Assembly (NCBI RefSeq): GCF_905147365.1
Contig: NC_056428.1
Coordinates: 33,957,001-34,021,000, forward strand
Reading direction: 5' to 3'
Origin: Aricia agestis
Lineage: Eukaryota > Arthropoda > Insecta > Lepidoptera > Lycaenidae
DNA: 64,000 nucleotides
The notes beneath the pieces are model-generated. The model was not told where the DNA came from, did no database searches, and was given only the letters and a program-made list of their open reading frames with translations. The position numbers were made by a program, and so were the translations under genes. Shown piece after piece: positions 31,751 to 43,589 of this stretch (positions within the stretch are counted from its first letter, which is position 1; the number at the start of each line of letters is the position of its first letter).

Positions 31751-31811
31751 AATAACATATAATATCTACATGTCAATAAAAATTGCCATGGTAAAGCACA
31801 AATCAAGTTTT

Positions 31812-32143
31812 ATACGTGGGAGAGCCATGCTTCTGCACGAATGGGCCGGCTCCACCGGAGAAATACCACGTTCTCACAGAAAACCGGCGTGAAACAGCGT
31901 TTGCGCTGTGTTTCGCCGAGTGAGTGAGTTTGCCGGAGGCCCAATCCCCTAGCCTATTCCCTTCCCTACCCTCCCTTATTCCCTTCCCTTCCCATCCCTA
32001 CCCTCCCCTATTACCCTATTCCCTCTTAAAAGGCCGGCAACGCACCTGCAGCTCTTCTGATGCTGCGAGTGTCCACGGGCGACGGAAATTGCTTTCCATC
32101 AGGTTACCCGTTTGCTCGTTTGCCCCCTTATTTCATAAAAAAA
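31812..32143 (+). mobile_element. SINE copy, full length
   Basis: tacgtgggagagccatgctt through the ccttccctaccctccc region to tttcataaaaaaa. A 110-residue Pro/Ser-rich ORF across it is a reading of the simple repeat. Target duplication not evident. Confidence 0.85.
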
Positions 32144-32339
32144 GCGTGATAGTTTTTCTCGTAAGGTGTACCACAAAATATACAGGTTGTGGGATATACT
32201 GGGGCTCGCTTCGCTTATTATTATTCCCCGCTGTACTTGATGTGGAGCGAAAATGAATAATTGTGCCTGACGTTTCGTTTTCGCATCTGCCGGCACTCAC
32301 GGAGTGCAGCTGGTTGTATTTTTTGCAGATCATTATAAC
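32144..32339. other. Unassigned DNA
   Basis: 'ggggctcgcttcgcttatta' and 'cctgacgtttcgttttcgca' look repeat-like but have no partner in this window. Confidence 0.3.
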
Positions 32340-33165
32340 ATTACGAAACATGTTTGAGCTATAGCATAGCTTATATCACGAGCAAGGAATGCCGTAATGG
32401 AAAAACCTAACCCAGGGGATTAAGTTGTTTTCGTTACGGATGATGATGAACGCAACGCCGCGCCGCACCGCTGTGACGGAAATCGGCACGTTGCTAGTGT
32501 GCCTGCGGCTACACGTATGCGAATTGTTATTGCATAAGTTAATGCAAAAATACTATGAAATAGCTTTACCGCGGCAGTCCCCGAGTGCCACACGTATTTT
32601 TATAAATATTTTTGAGCAACGTACTGGACTCTAATGATAACTCATCATTTCGTAACGATTCACTAGAACACATCTCATTCTTCAGTCGCATTCAGTCCCA
32701 GCTCTAAATGGTTTCGGAGATGAAATATGCAATCACTTGAATTGATTGCCTCGGATGATATCGTTTTATGACTTTTTTTTTCATTATCGTACTGATAATA
32801 TTATATAATGCCAATGTCAGTTTGTTTATCACGGGAAAATTAATCAAGAGATTATTATGAAACTTTGCACATATATTTTTAAGCTATTGCAAAGCTTTTA
32901 TCGCATGCTTGAGCGCGGAGACCGAATCAAGAAATTCCGTAACGAAAATAAATCTAACACTCCCCACTTCAATGCGGCGTTGCCGTGCATCATCTAACGT
33001 CGTTTCAGTTCGGCAGACTTGTGTGCATGCGTCTAGACATATGCGAATTATAATAATTGCATAAGTTGATAAAAATGTTATGCTATATACCTTTACCGCG
33101 GCAGTCCTCGAGACGAGTGCCACACATATTTTGGGTAACACGGCATACTTACTATTAAAAATATA
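32340..33165. repeat. Two diverged copies of a ~280-bp unit
   Basis: 32340-32600 and 32860-33130 share, in order, agctat.gca.agct, 'acgcaacgccgcgccgc' / 'atgcggcgttgccgtgc' type GC blocks, 'tatgcgaatt', 'attgcataagtt', 'tttaccgcggcagtcc' and gagtgccacac. The intervening DNA is AT-rich. 33183-33250 ('tattcgtccactgctggaca') resembles a common lepidopteran repeat tail. Confidence 0.6.
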
Positions 33166-33419
33166 TAATATCAAAATATGTAATCAAATCAGCCTATATT
33201 CGTCCACTGCTGGACACAGACCTCTCTCAATGAACGCTAAGATGGCCGATCTCCTGCTACTCGCATTCAACATGGACGCGCAACTAAAGGGTTAGTACAG
33301 GGATTCCACGTTTGTTTCCCAGGAGTCTCAATTTCCGCGCGTAGCCGAAACATAATATTATCGTACTTGATTACGATGAGATTAGCCGCGCGCCTTCAAA
33401 CAATGTCTTCATATTATAA

Positions 33420-33629
33420 CTAGACGACGCCTGCAACTCCGTTGCGCCAAAATTCGTTTATCGCACGGAAACCGTACATTTTCCGGGACAAAAGTATCCC
33501 GGGAAAGTTTTCCGGGACTCAAAGTATCTCCACACTCACACACAAAATCGCTTCACTGGTTTCGCTGTGTAGAGGCAGCAGACAGACAGATAGTCAGACA
33601 AACTCTCGCAATGAAAATATTCGTAATGA
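33420..33629 (-). mobile_element. HelC Helitron copy
   Basis: Minus-strand CTAG end at 33420 with hairpin CGCAACGGAGTTGCaG. The 5' end near 33629 is degraded (TCATTACGAATATT). Same length as the 27355-27560 copy. Confidence 0.72.
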
Positions 33630-33726
33630 TTTCTAATTACACCGTCTTTATTATTATTTTTACTTACCTACCTTTTGATTAAATATAGAAAGAAACTAAA
33701 CGTTCCGCATACACATAAACCCATAA

Positions 33727-33879
33727 GGGTCAATTCGGACCGCAACGTGATGCGTAGATGCATTTCTAAATTTGTATTGATTTGACAGATTTCAATTGTG
33801 TGAGACGTCTTGAAAATCTGTCAAATCCATATAAATTTGGAAATGCATCTACTCGTGGCGTTGCGGTCTGAACTTACCC
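33727..33879. mobile_element. Harbinger-type MITE, TAA duplication
   Basis: GGGTCAATTCGGACCGCAAC and inverted GGGTAAGTTCAGACCGCAAC define 153 bp. TAA lies at 33724-33726 and 33880-33882. Sister copies: 53428-53575 (TTA) and 12567-12719. Confidence 0.87.
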
Positions 33880-33900
33880 TAACGCGGTAATCCTCGCAAT

Positions 33901-34371
33901 TATAGTTTGTGCGTTTTAAGATGATATGGGTGACACTTCTCATATTCCTTGCTACGGGTTTTTTTACAAGAAAACTAAAAAAATCAAAATGTAATAAATT
34001 ATATATCATCTACAAAAACAAATGTTTCCTATACTTAATTGTAAATGAATAAAAATGAAAAGTTGCTAAATGCTAACTTATTAATATAAAATTATAAATT
34101 TTAACTGTGAAAATTATTGTTACGAAAATATTTGAAAAATGTCAGATGCATGAAATGGAACTTATGCCAATAGAGATTGACACTGTTGAATCGAAATCAA
34201 ATCGATAAAAAGGGCGGCCATTTTAAATCGCCGGCGCCACTCTTAAGCGTCAGTACGAAATCGATAATTTCGATTGCAATTCCTTTACGAAGTGATTCGA
34301 TATTTTTAAATTATCTTACTATTGTCAATTATAATGTGTCACCCATATCATCATAAAACGCACAAACTATA
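33901..34371. mobile_element. MITE with 35-bp inverted termini
   Basis: TATAGTTTGTGCGTTTT(a)agatgatatgggtgacac at the left is mirrored at the right, including the outer TATA. The 471-bp interior is AT-rich except for 'gcggccattttaaatcgccg'. A TA target site is likely. No ORF. Confidence 0.8.
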
Positions 34372-34748
34372 GACAGTTGTGATGTGGTTGTGAGTTGGCG
34401 CAGTTGACAGAGTGGATTGAGGGAATTACGTGTGACTGCACCAGCCGAATAAAAGCAAATACACGTCGTAACGCCAAAAACACGATTTAACACGAGAGTG
34501 GTACTACTAATATATATTCTGTGACGAGAGCGAGTTTCTGTGCATGGAACACTAGATAGCACTAAATTGTTTAGACTTAAGTCTACTGAATAGTAAGTCG
34601 TTAATTATAATATTATAGTGTAAAAAATGGAATCAAAGGTTTATAATTGATAAAATAAACGTTTCGGCCAAAAAACTATTTATATAATGACAGACATAAT
34701 GCATAGTTGCTGTCGAAATAGGACGCAAATATTTTTTTTTTGTTTATT
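34372..34748. other. Unassigned DNA
   Basis: Nothing recognised. Confidence 0.3.
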
Positions 34749-34910
34749 GTACCATCGAGGAAGTTGATTCCTATGCAATTGACAGACCAACGTTATTTGG
34801 TCGAATATGTCAATTCAATGTTAATTGTGATCTGTCAGCTGGGTTTGACGTAACGCAACCAAACTACTCAGGTCCCCGATTTGCATAGGAATCAAGTTCT
34901 CTGATAGTAC
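34749..34910. mobile_element. MITE, GTACCATCGAGGAA ends
   Basis: gtaccatcgaggaagttgat at the left and its diverged inverse (gtactatcagagaacttgat) at the right; interior 'gtcaattcaatgttaattgt'. Same family at 36382-36531 and 48371-48530. Confidence 0.75.
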
Positions 34911-36381
34911 AAACCGATTTTCAATGTTACTTGCCTATGCTTAAATGTTTCAAAGCACATTTCTGCCATCAGAATTTGAAAAATCTAATGATTTTTTTTA
35001 TTTTATGATACCGCGATTAGCTACCACCGAGTGCGACCGCGTTCAGCATTGATCGCAAAAAGCCTTTTTGGGGTTCCGTAGCCAAATGGCAAAAAACGGT
35101 TTTCAAATAGGTACTTTATCCACTTTATTGCATGTTTGTACATAGCGTTCCACTGCTTAGCAAAATCCTCCCTTTCTTTCCTTTCAATCACATACGATTT
35201 TGCGCAGAAAATGTGTAAAGAATTTATGTAAAATATTTTATTACCATTAAAAGGTTTTCGTGTCGTATCAAATACTTAATACGTAAAGAAATCTCGCTTA
35301 ATGCCATCGGCATTTCAACTCGAACCTTAGGGACTACGCTAAAAATAAAATACCGCAAATTCAATCAAAAAGTAAATGAAAAAACTTTTTGTTTTCCTGT
35401 GTAGGCAGACTGTAATCAGTAATCACCAATATCGATGACGAAACATAACTACTTAAGATTCTTTTGCAGTTTTAAAATTAGTCCTAAGAAAAGGTAACGG
35501 TTTCGAGTAACTGCCTAATAGTTGGGGAGGGGAAAAGGGTATTTCGGGAGTAGCTCTAGCGTGTCAGATTAAGCTTGTACAGGCTTCCGACATGTGTCTA
35601 GTTATCATGGTATAGAAATCAAATGTCTCAACTCTCATGTGGTGCGTTAATTTTTTTTTTTTTAATTAAAATGTCATCGGATCTGTCAGATTAAGATACT
35701 GAATGTTTAGTATACCCCGAAGGAGCTTCCATATAAAGCACTGACGATTCAAACGTTTGGTAAGTCTGTAGGTACATTTTAAAATATAAAAAAGTAAAAC
35801 TTCATATTTTCCTAACTAAGCTTCGCAGATATTTTATTTTGCACTAAACTAAATGATTTAGTCCTTGCTGTCTAAAATATATTTATAACTAACTTAAATA
35901 AGTAATTTTCTGAATATATTTTCTATTTCAAAACTTTAAAATGGCTGCAGTTTCTGAACTCACCACTAAAATAAAAAACGCTCTTATTATTTTTATCAGT
36001 TTTATCTAATGTACAAAACCTACTAAGTCTCCATGACGCTCGAGTGACTACAAAAATAGCACCCTCCCCTCCTCTACTATAACCTAATAATTACACTTTA
36101 CAATTAAAATTAGGTGGGTACTATTATAGAAGTAGGTACATTCATAAAGTAGTTATAAGGTTTATGGTTCTAATTTTTAAGTACTTCTTTTAATGATAAT
36201 AATTATAACAATAAAAATAGTAATGAAACGATTAAAATAACGTACAAGATTATCAGTAATTTTTCTTTCTCACCTATCTCTATGCGCTAATAAGATTGTT
36301 TGTTTTAAGATTGTTATTTTATTAATGAAAATTGAAATCATGTTTGATTTTGAGTTACTATGAAGGCGGCTAAACTCGTGT
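34911..36381. other. Unassigned AT-rich DNA
   Basis: Small repeat E-like tip (ggggttccgtagccaaatgg) near 35069. 'gtcagattaag' occurs at 35563 and 35687. No coding sequence. Confidence 0.35.
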
Positions 36382-36531
36382 GTACCATCGAGGAAATTTA
36401 TTTTGATTGAGACCCACGTCATTTGGTCGGCGTATGTCAATACAATGTTATAGCTGTGATCGGTCGGATGGGTTTGACGTAACGCGATCCTTAGGTCCTC
36501 CATCTGCCTAGGAATAAACTCCTCTGATAGC
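36382..36531. mobile_element. MITE, GTACCATCGAGGAA family
   Basis: Second copy of the 34749 family, diverged; 'gggtttgacgtaacgc' is shared. The 77-residue minus-strand ORF across it is not a gene. Confidence 0.7.
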
Positions 36532-36557
36532 TTCGTTTCATGCCGATTCAGGAGGCC

Positions 36558-36688
36558 TACAACGAAACCGTTTTTAGACTCAAACGATCGTATCAGAATG
36601 CCGCGTCCTACTTTAACAACGTCATTTCACATTTGTCAGAGTAGCATTCTAATTCGTTCGATTGAGTTTCAAAATGGTTTCGTTGTAC
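36558..36688. mobile_element. MITE, TACAACGAAACC ends
   Basis: tacaacgaaaccgtttttag and inverted cgtacaacgaaaccattttg, each followed by actcaa.cga. 131 bp. No clear target duplication. Confidence 0.7.
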
Positions 36689-37247
36689 GACCCCAGGATG
36701 AAGAATGTTTAAAAAAACCCACATCATGTTCTTTTATAAACTGGAATAAATAACCCTCCCCCTGCAACTCTCACGATAATTTGTCAGCGTCTCCTTTGAA
36801 AATGAAACCATGCATAGTTTATGTCAGGTTCAAAACTCAATAGCGACATTAATCTTAACAAGGGATAGATGAGGGACGAATCCTTGATAACAGGTAAAGA
36901 ATATAAATTCAAAGTGCCAACTATTTCACCATCCTAATTGCGAGAATAATAATTTCAATGCAGGGATACCCGACTGCAATGAAACTTTATAATGTAAAAA
37001 TTTTGGTTTTTGTATTGCCCTGTCCCACTCAGAGAGGTTTAATGATTAGTTAAGTTCAATTCAAAGTCGATTTTAAGACGTAGCCCCTTCTGCAAAATAA
37101 ATTTAATTATACCTACCTACATCAAAATTTACTCGGGGTAAGTGTATTGTTACACTTTTGGTATCTTTGCCACGGTGTAGTTACAATTCGTGTGGTCTAC
37201 GATTATTTTTGAATTTGTTATTTTTCTGTTTATATTATTCGGAGCAT
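36689..37247. other. Unassigned DNA
   Basis: No gene or repeat recognised. Confidence 0.35.
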
Positions 37248-37306
37248 GCGGCAATCGTTTTCTTTACCCCTTGCACCCAGCAAGGGGTAAAGAAAACGAT
37301 TGCCGC
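37248..37306. repeat. Perfect hairpin, 26-bp arms, 7-nt loop
   Basis: gcggcaatcgttttctttac plus cccttg is mirrored around cacccag. Stable enough to fold as RNA or extrude as a cruciform. No poly-T terminator or promoter motif adjoins. Confidence 0.85.
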
Positions 37307-38227
37307 GCTTGCCGTGGCAAAAATATGCAATCAAAGGGGCTCATTAGTAGTCAAACAAACTTGTCAATCTTGTTTTGAAATTTTTAGAAATTGGGGAATG
37401 GTATTTGTATCGTAAACTGCAAAAATAGTATACAAATTTAATGTTTTTCCTAAATCCACTAGGAAATTAGATCAGATAGCTGCTGTAAAAATGAAAAAAA
37501 AATGTGATTCGATATAACATAAAATTGCATTATCAGTTTTATTTGAATTGCATTTTGTAAAGATATTAATTGAGTACCTAACTATTGTTTTAGTGTTGAT
37601 GAATGATGGACACCATGTTCCACCACCACCACCATGTTCTCCAAAACCCGACGACAAAACTTGCAATGATAGTTTCATAGAATACCTATTTTATTTAAAT
37701 CCAAAGTATCAGGTAGAAGAAACAGTGACTCACAGATTACGATAAACCAGATACCACATCTGGTTTAACTTATGTCTATGGGTTTAACTGTTCTTAGCTC
37801 TTCTACATTCCTTACATGTTCTGCTAACACCAATTTATTTCCTTTTAGCATAGATTGGGTTTGGGCCTTGAAACTTATTGAGTGTTTTATACTTTCAAAA
37901 CCAGTTTTTTATGATTATATTAATTTTCCACAAGTAGTTTTCAACTAAATTTAACCCAAATACCATTAATTATTGTTCTATATATATTTTATTTGCTATA
38001 ATATTTACAAAATAAACAAACTCTTGTTGTTTATTTTTTGACACATGCCCCTAAAACTTCGTTTGAAATATGTCACTACTGACGTGCACGTTCCGAATAA
38101 TGGTAGTGTTTTTCTGTCATTTAAAAATGAATAAAATGATTCTTGTTCTTATTCTCTTTTTCTACGCGGCGAAAATGTATGCCTGCTTCAGTTGTCTCGT
38201 TCCCACTCCAGCATTCCCTGAGTATAA
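37307..38227. other. Unassigned AT-rich DNA
   Basis: A (CCA)n run at about 37617-37633 explains Pro/His-rich ORF readings. Nothing else supported. Confidence 0.35.
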
Positions 38228-38507
38228 GGGCCGATCACACCGGAATGGCAGTGCAACGGCGAGCAGTTTCAGTGTCATATGATTTTAAACTTTATTTTCA
38301 TTATTGTTATACATACAATGTATCCCTTGACAAACTTGGAAAGCGGCCGCCCGCGGCTGCCGTCAGCCGTGATTTCTCAAGCGATACTATGTATTACAAT
38401 AATGAAGATAAAGTTTAAAATGAAATGAATAAATATTTATTATTATTAAAATCATATGACACTCAAAATGCTCGGCGCTTCGCTGCCATTACGGTGTGAT
38501 TGGGCCC
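38228..38507. mobile_element. Harbinger-type MITE
   Basis: GGGCCGATCACACCGGAATG and inverted GGGCCCAATCACACCGTAAT, with 60-bp termini that continue to agtgtcatatgattttaa. Flanked by TAA and TTA. Shares the CACCGGAATGGCAG block with the 80-bp MITE at 11068. Confidence 0.78.
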
Positions 38508-38534
38508 TTACCCTTTTTTTTCATTCGTATACAA

Positions 38535-38536
<2 letters not shown>

Positions 38537-38587
<51 letters not shown>

Positions 38588-38672
38588 TGGGGAAATGCGT
38601 TACGCATCCCCACCCCATGGTGCTCATCTCACCTCTTAGGCAAAGTTACGGGCACGATCAACCCACCGCAAC
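38537..38672 (-). mobile_element. Recent poly(A) retro-insertion with 18-bp target duplication
   Basis: On the minus strand: 'gttgcggtgggttgatcgtg' ... gtggggatgcgtaacgcat ... catgt, then an uninterrupted A48. Flanks tttcattcgtatacaacc occur at 38519-38536 and 38673-38690. The body is only 88 bp, so it is a 5'-truncated LINE tail or a processed small RNA; I could not identify the source. Confidence 0.85.
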
Positions 38673-38722
38673 TTTCATTCGTATACAACCTAAGAGTGAT
38701 TATTATTTTTTAACAAAAAATT

Positions 38723-39024
38723 TAAACTGACTTCCAAGGTAAAACCAATTATATTCTTAAAGATCTGATCTAAAAAGTATGAAATAATTCTTATTCTTCA
38801 TTAGTGCCTTTTTCCAAATTCGACTTCACCTCAACCAATTCTGTACCTATTTAATTTTCATTCGTTTGAAGTCGATACCAGCCTAGAACTGAGATACTTG
38901 ACATATAACTTAGCCAGTACCGAATTCAAATGAATTAAATTGAAATAATTATTTCATACTTTTTAGATCATATTTTGAAGAATGGTCTTGTTTTTGTCCT
39001 TGAATGACCTTGGAAGTCGGTTTA
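38723..39024. repeat. Foldback element, ~90-bp imperfect arms
   Basis: 'aaactgacttccaaggt' at the left and accttggaagtcggttt at the right, with an inner pair tctaaaaagtatgaaataat mirrored. The outer edge shares ggaagtcggtt with repeat D. Confidence 0.65.
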
Positions 39025-39184
39025 TTTTTTTTAAATAATAATTTTACTTTTTTAGTTATCTACAAGATAAGACTTATGCGTAAATAATCATTACGAATGT
39101 TAACTGTTCACATTATGTTACTGTAAGCGAAATTGTGGCAAAAGCTTGCAGTTATCCAAGCGATACTGCAATTTCCCAACTTTT

Positions 39185-39425
39185 ATCTTTAAAGGTTCAA
39201 GAGTTCTGTTCAGTGCCTTCGGATCAAGAGACACCTTCGTATTTTGTGTTTTAATAAATTTCAAGGATTTACCTCGATTACTCATAGATCTCATCATCAG
39301 ATCACCACTTTCGTAATGTGTTTATGAAATTAAGATTCTATCCTATACAACAACACAAGATTTTTGAAAATTGGTCCACAAATAGCGAAATAATCATCAA
39401 AATCTGCTTCGAGGCAAAATGTCAT
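39185..39425. repeat. Repeat D partial copy
   Basis: 'cctcgattactcatagatct', catcatcagatcaccacttt and 'ggtccacaaa' blocks match the other D copies, more diverged. Confidence 0.6.
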
Positions 39426-39439
39426 GAAAAGTACCAATG

Positions 39440-40145
39440 AGTCATAATGTGATGATGCATGCCATAATTATAGTTGTGATAATGATGATTAATCAAATTG
39501 ATATATTGGCTTATGCTTTCAGTTGTTTAAACAACGCCAAAATCCCCGAACCTGTATCTATAAGGATTCAAAAGTTCTGTTGGGTACCTTCGAAACCAGG
39601 GTCTAACCTGGTGCAAAATCTTAGTTTTTGGTAGCATAAGTCGAATACTTCAGAAAAAATCGAAATCACTATATTATGTTTCCATATAAATTTCAAGGAG
39701 GCCCCTCGATTCCTCATGGATCCCATCATCAGATCACCACTTTTGTCAACATGGTACCAAACTCGAGTTAAACCCTATATAACACAAAAAGAATTTTGAA
39801 AATCAGACCACAAACGGCTGAGTAATCGTTAAATACACAAAAAAAAGATGTACAGGATGTAACAAAAATAAGTAATAATTCTTTAGGGTGTGTACGTTTT
39901 CCTTGTAGAGAGTACACTGTAAAAGTAGCAGCGCTGAAAGACAAAATTTTTTTTTCATTTTTGTACGGGGAACCTCGTGACGCTCGGGCCCTTGCCCATA
40001 CAAAAGTGAAAAAAAATGTTCGTCTTTCAGCGCTGCTACTTTTACAGTGTACTCTCTACAAGGAAAACGTACACATCCTAAAGTATTATCACTTATTTTT
40101 GTTACAGCCGAACGTATTACCTCCTCCTTTTTGGAAGTCGATCAA
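39440..40145. repeat. Repeat D copy, split by a MITE
   Basis: Colinear with 19385-19836 from atgctttcagtt to tttttggaagtcg. Interrupted near the right end by the CAG-type MITE at 39853-40107. Confidence 0.65.
39853..40107. mobile_element. Long-TIR MITE, same family as 9859-10117
   Basis: Left tip TA|CAGGATGTAACAAAAATAAG. The right arm ends at ttttgttacag with the last bases of the TIR lost. Arms are mirrored for about 110 bp, giving complementary ORFs on both strands that are not genes. Confidence 0.8.
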
Positions 40146-40332
40146 AAGTAAATTGAACGGTAATTTTAAAGCCGTGGAGTGCGAACATCGACCAAATATC
40201 CTAGGGGTATTGGTATGGTATTGGTAGTTGTTCGATTAAAGTTATGGTCAAAGTTATGGTTACAGGCTAACTTTAACTTTAACCTTTACTTTGACAGATG
40301 ACAGCTGGTCCGATAAGGCCTGAAATTTATAT
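40146..40332. other. Left part of a possible larger MITE
   Basis: 'aagttatggtcaaagttatggtt' style words and their inverse (agttatagttaaagttacag, 40811-40830) surround the SINE at 40333. The far right 'ggtgcaacccaccctta' (40850) resembles 'agggtgggttgcac' at 55109. 56310-56405 is related. Confidence 0.4.
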
Positions 40333-40687
40333 GATTTTTTTTATGAAATAAGGGGGGCAAACGAGCAAACGGGTCACCTGATGGAAAGTAACTTCTGTCG
40401 CCCATGGACACTCGCAGCATCAGAAGAGCTGCAGGTGCGTTGCCGGTCTTTTAAGAGGGAATAGGGTAATAGGGGAGGGTAGGGAAGGGAAGGGAATAGG
40501 GGAGGGTAGGAAAGGGGAGGGAATAGGGGAGGGTAGGGAAGAGAATAGGGTAGGGGATTGGGCCTCCGGTAAACTCACTCACTCGGCGAAACACAGCGCA
40601 AGCGCTGTTTCACGCCGGTTTTTTGTGAGAACGTGGTATTTATCCGGTCAAGCTGGCCCATTCGTGCCGAAGCATGGCTCTCCCACG
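40333..40687 (-). mobile_element. SINE copy with expanded simple repeat
   Basis: A t-run and 'atgaaataagggggg' at the left, cacgt tip at the right. The gggaatagggga(gg) region carries an extra unit compared with other copies. Confidence 0.84.
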
Positions 40688-40861
40688 TGTACATGATGAC
40701 AGCCTTAGTTCCTTTTTTCGCCACGTTCATTCTAAGCCTTGTCGAGCTGGTTATAGTTAAAAATGGCGTCTATTTTTACTTCAACCAAAGATTTGACATT
40801 TTGCATTGTAGTTATAGTTAAAGTTACAGATAAAGCTAAAGTATGTTGGTGCAACCCACCC

Positions 40862-41305
40862 TTAAATCCGTGTGCGGTGTGGATTAGTAGACTCTGCAGG
40901 TTTATGAGTTTTTACACAAAGCATAATGAAATCGAGCGATGCGGGCTCAGGATGCTTAGCTTTATATTTTCGTCAAAAACCCTTTTATCATGTTTTAGTG
41001 ATAAAAGGAGGATTAGCTTGTAAATGATACTAGGTCTTTTAAAATTATAATTCAAAAGAGATTGAGATTCTTTAATGACAGAATTATGAGAATCAAAATC
41101 CTTGTTCTCAAGTTTGCACAAACTTTAATATTATTGTTAGAAATTAGAATATATTTAAAAGTCTTGACAAACGTTATTCTAGGCTATTTATTGTTTGTTT
41201 AGTGATGCGAGATAGCATTCCTTGTGGAGAGGCACTTTGTTGTACGTTTATCAAATAAAACCATATCGAACTTCGAAACACATAACGTGACTCTTTTACA
41301 CTAAC
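40862..41305. other. Unassigned DNA
   Basis: No gene or family recognised. Confidence 0.3.
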
Positions 41306-41630
41306 CATACTAATATTATAAATGCGAAAGTGTGTATGTCTGTTTGTTATATATTCACGCTTTAACCATTAAACCGATTTTGATGGGTATGGAGATAATA
41401 TATTTTAATTTTTATTTTCCCGAAAAGATGCGATTAACCTTAATATACCTAGCGGAATAGAGAAACAGATGCCTGAGCAAGCGACATGTCACTATCTGTA
41501 ACACTGTGTGGCAAAAGAAAATATATATTTATTTATTTATTTATATATTTATATAAATCTATAAATCGATTTAGCTAGGAATCATTTTTAGAAAATGTCT
41601 TTTTATTCGTGTTTTATCAAAAATATATGT
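41306..41630 (+). mobile_element. Patchwork of Helitron and MITE fragments
   Basis: 41306-41405: HelB/HelC-like 5' end (ccatactaatattataaatg and 'accgattttgatggg'). 41437-41515: one end of the MITE family seen complete at 60703-60996 ('aatatacctagcggaatag'). 41521-41555: (TATT)n. 41563-41630: HelD interior ('tagctaggaatcattttt', 'ttattcgtgttttatc'). Confidence 0.6.
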
Positions 41631-43348
41631 AATGCAGTCTCGTTTATTTTTTAATTACGTATAAGTGTAGTACTGCAGACCCCTTTATGCACAATAAAAC
41701 TTTCGAAACTCCGCCTATGACCTCTCGGGTGAAATAAAAACACAAAGTAAGTTTGTTTTTTTTTTTCGTCTGATTCGAACCGCAACCGTAAAGTTGCTCG
41801 TTCCGTCATAATATTTCACTCTTTCAACTTACCACCATTTGCATAAGAAAGAAAGTAGTTGGGAAAAGTTAACAAACTTTCAACAGCAACATTTCCCTCG
41901 GATAGCATTAAATTCTCTTCAAAGAAGTTATTTTACAAACAAACATTATTTTTGTGTAATTTAGACGAAATTTATTGAATTTTTACAATAGTATTTTGAT
42001 TGTATCAGTTAGTTAGTAAGATAAGTAGTACAATAAAAACTATTAAGTATCAGTTTATGATATTGAATGTACTGTAAGTTATTGGTGGAAATTCATGTTT
42101 CACAGCAATTATTATAGAGTATAAGTACACTTTCATTGCGCTTATAACACTTTATTAATTATTATATTATGTTTCTTATAATATTAATATTTTACACGAC
42201 CGGTTTCGAAACAGTCATCCTCAGGTATAGGATCTGTAGGATTAAGTGCAAGAAAAGTGTATAATTATTGCTGTATATAATTTATAGAATCTACAATTAT
42301 ATTTTTTGTTAATATGAGGCACTCTTAAATTTTTGTCACTGAACACATGGAAAATCAGCCAGCCCATTGCTTTTTCCTTTCACTTGTTCATCAATATTTG
42401 GCTATTTCGTTTCTATAGGCAGAAGAAATCAATATTTTTGCAAGTAAACTAACACAAGTTATAAAGATATACACTATCCGTCAAAACCAAGTATTATATA
42501 ACAAAAATTCTAGCAGACACAAACGAGCAAAAAGAATAATCTTCAGGGTATACCCAGACGTCACCTAGGGTGCTAACTCAGTTAGTCTATCGCCCTGTCC
42601 CCAAATTGATTGTTTATGAAATTACGCCAGGATTCCTGGATGCACCCCAAACAGTTCATAACCATTAAGGCGAGGATAAACCCCAATTTGTTATTCCGTG
42701 ACTCCCGGTTTACCTAGTTCCAATATGTAAACGAAGTGTTAAAAAATATGAGATATAAAGCACAATATTCAAAATACCTTAAACCATAAACATTTTAATA
42801 AAACGTAATACTTTGGCTGTAATTAATTTATAAACTTACCTCCGAAAAAACTCTATTTCATCGAAATATAAGTATTAACTAGGATAATTGTACATTTTAT
42901 TTGAATAAATTGTTAGTAAATCTATATTAAAAATTCTTTAACCGAACAATTTTGTTTCTTAATATTTATTTCCAAAGATATTTAAAAAAAAACATGAAAA
43001 ATAGAGAAGATCCGCCCGGGAACTTACAGTTTTATACTAAGCTAAAATGAATCTTATTGCGATGCATATACGCTTGATCTTTGGTTGTGTGCAAGGTTAT
43101 CGTTTTTGATTGAGATTAATCCCCGCCTTAACACCCTATCAGATTCCTTAATTTGCTTGCGGTAAATGGTTTGGTTGATTAAAATAAATTTGTGCGTGAA
43201 ATTTATTAATTGTAGGATGGCAATTTTAATGGAAATACATAAATTAGAATGTAACGATTTTAATATTGTAATTTTGCGGTAGAGTGTTTTCGAGGCTTTT
43301 CATTTTTATGAAGAGCCTAGAAAACACACCCAGGCAAAAACGTAGAAT
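41631..43348. other. Unassigned AT-rich DNA
   Basis: The longest stretch here without a recognised family. 'gaccggtttcgaaacagtca' (42199) looks like a repeat motif but has no partner in the window. 'gacgtcacctagggtgctaa' to about 42715 is GC-richer and non-coding as far as I can see. Confidence 0.35.
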
Positions 43349-43387
43349 GCTTTTTATTGCGACAAAAATTTTGTCGCAATAAAAAGC
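43349..43387. repeat. Perfect palindrome, 19-bp arms, 1-nt centre
   Basis: gctttttattgcgacaaaa mirrored around one A. Confidence 0.9.
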
Positions 43388-43391
43388 AAAC

Positions 43392-43454
43392 AAATTTCTC
43401 TATCAGAATTTAACGGTATATTTAATATACCGTTAAATTCTGATAGAGAAATTT
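43392..43454. repeat. Perfect palindrome, 31-bp arms, 1-nt centre
   Basis: aaatttctctatcagaattt continuing aacggtatatt, mirrored around one T, four bases from the previous palindrome. Confidence 0.92.
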
Positions 43455-43589
43455 CAGAATGACGAAATTGCGGTCAATTTAAAGGTAACAATAATAATAT
43501 ATTCTGTCATAATAACATGAACGAGTGTTTATTTTGTCTATGGACTACGATTGAAAAATACCCTTGATAATTATTAGAATATTCTATAG

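Noticed and set aside
31924..32256. 110-residue Pro/Ser-rich ORF (and similar at 46796, 31074, 14171)
   Set aside because: It reads through the CCTTCCCTACCC simple repeat of the SINE and recurs in every copy.
36270..36503. 77-residue minus-strand ORF
   Set aside because: Lies across the GTACCATCGAGGAA MITE and is not shared in frame by the other copies.
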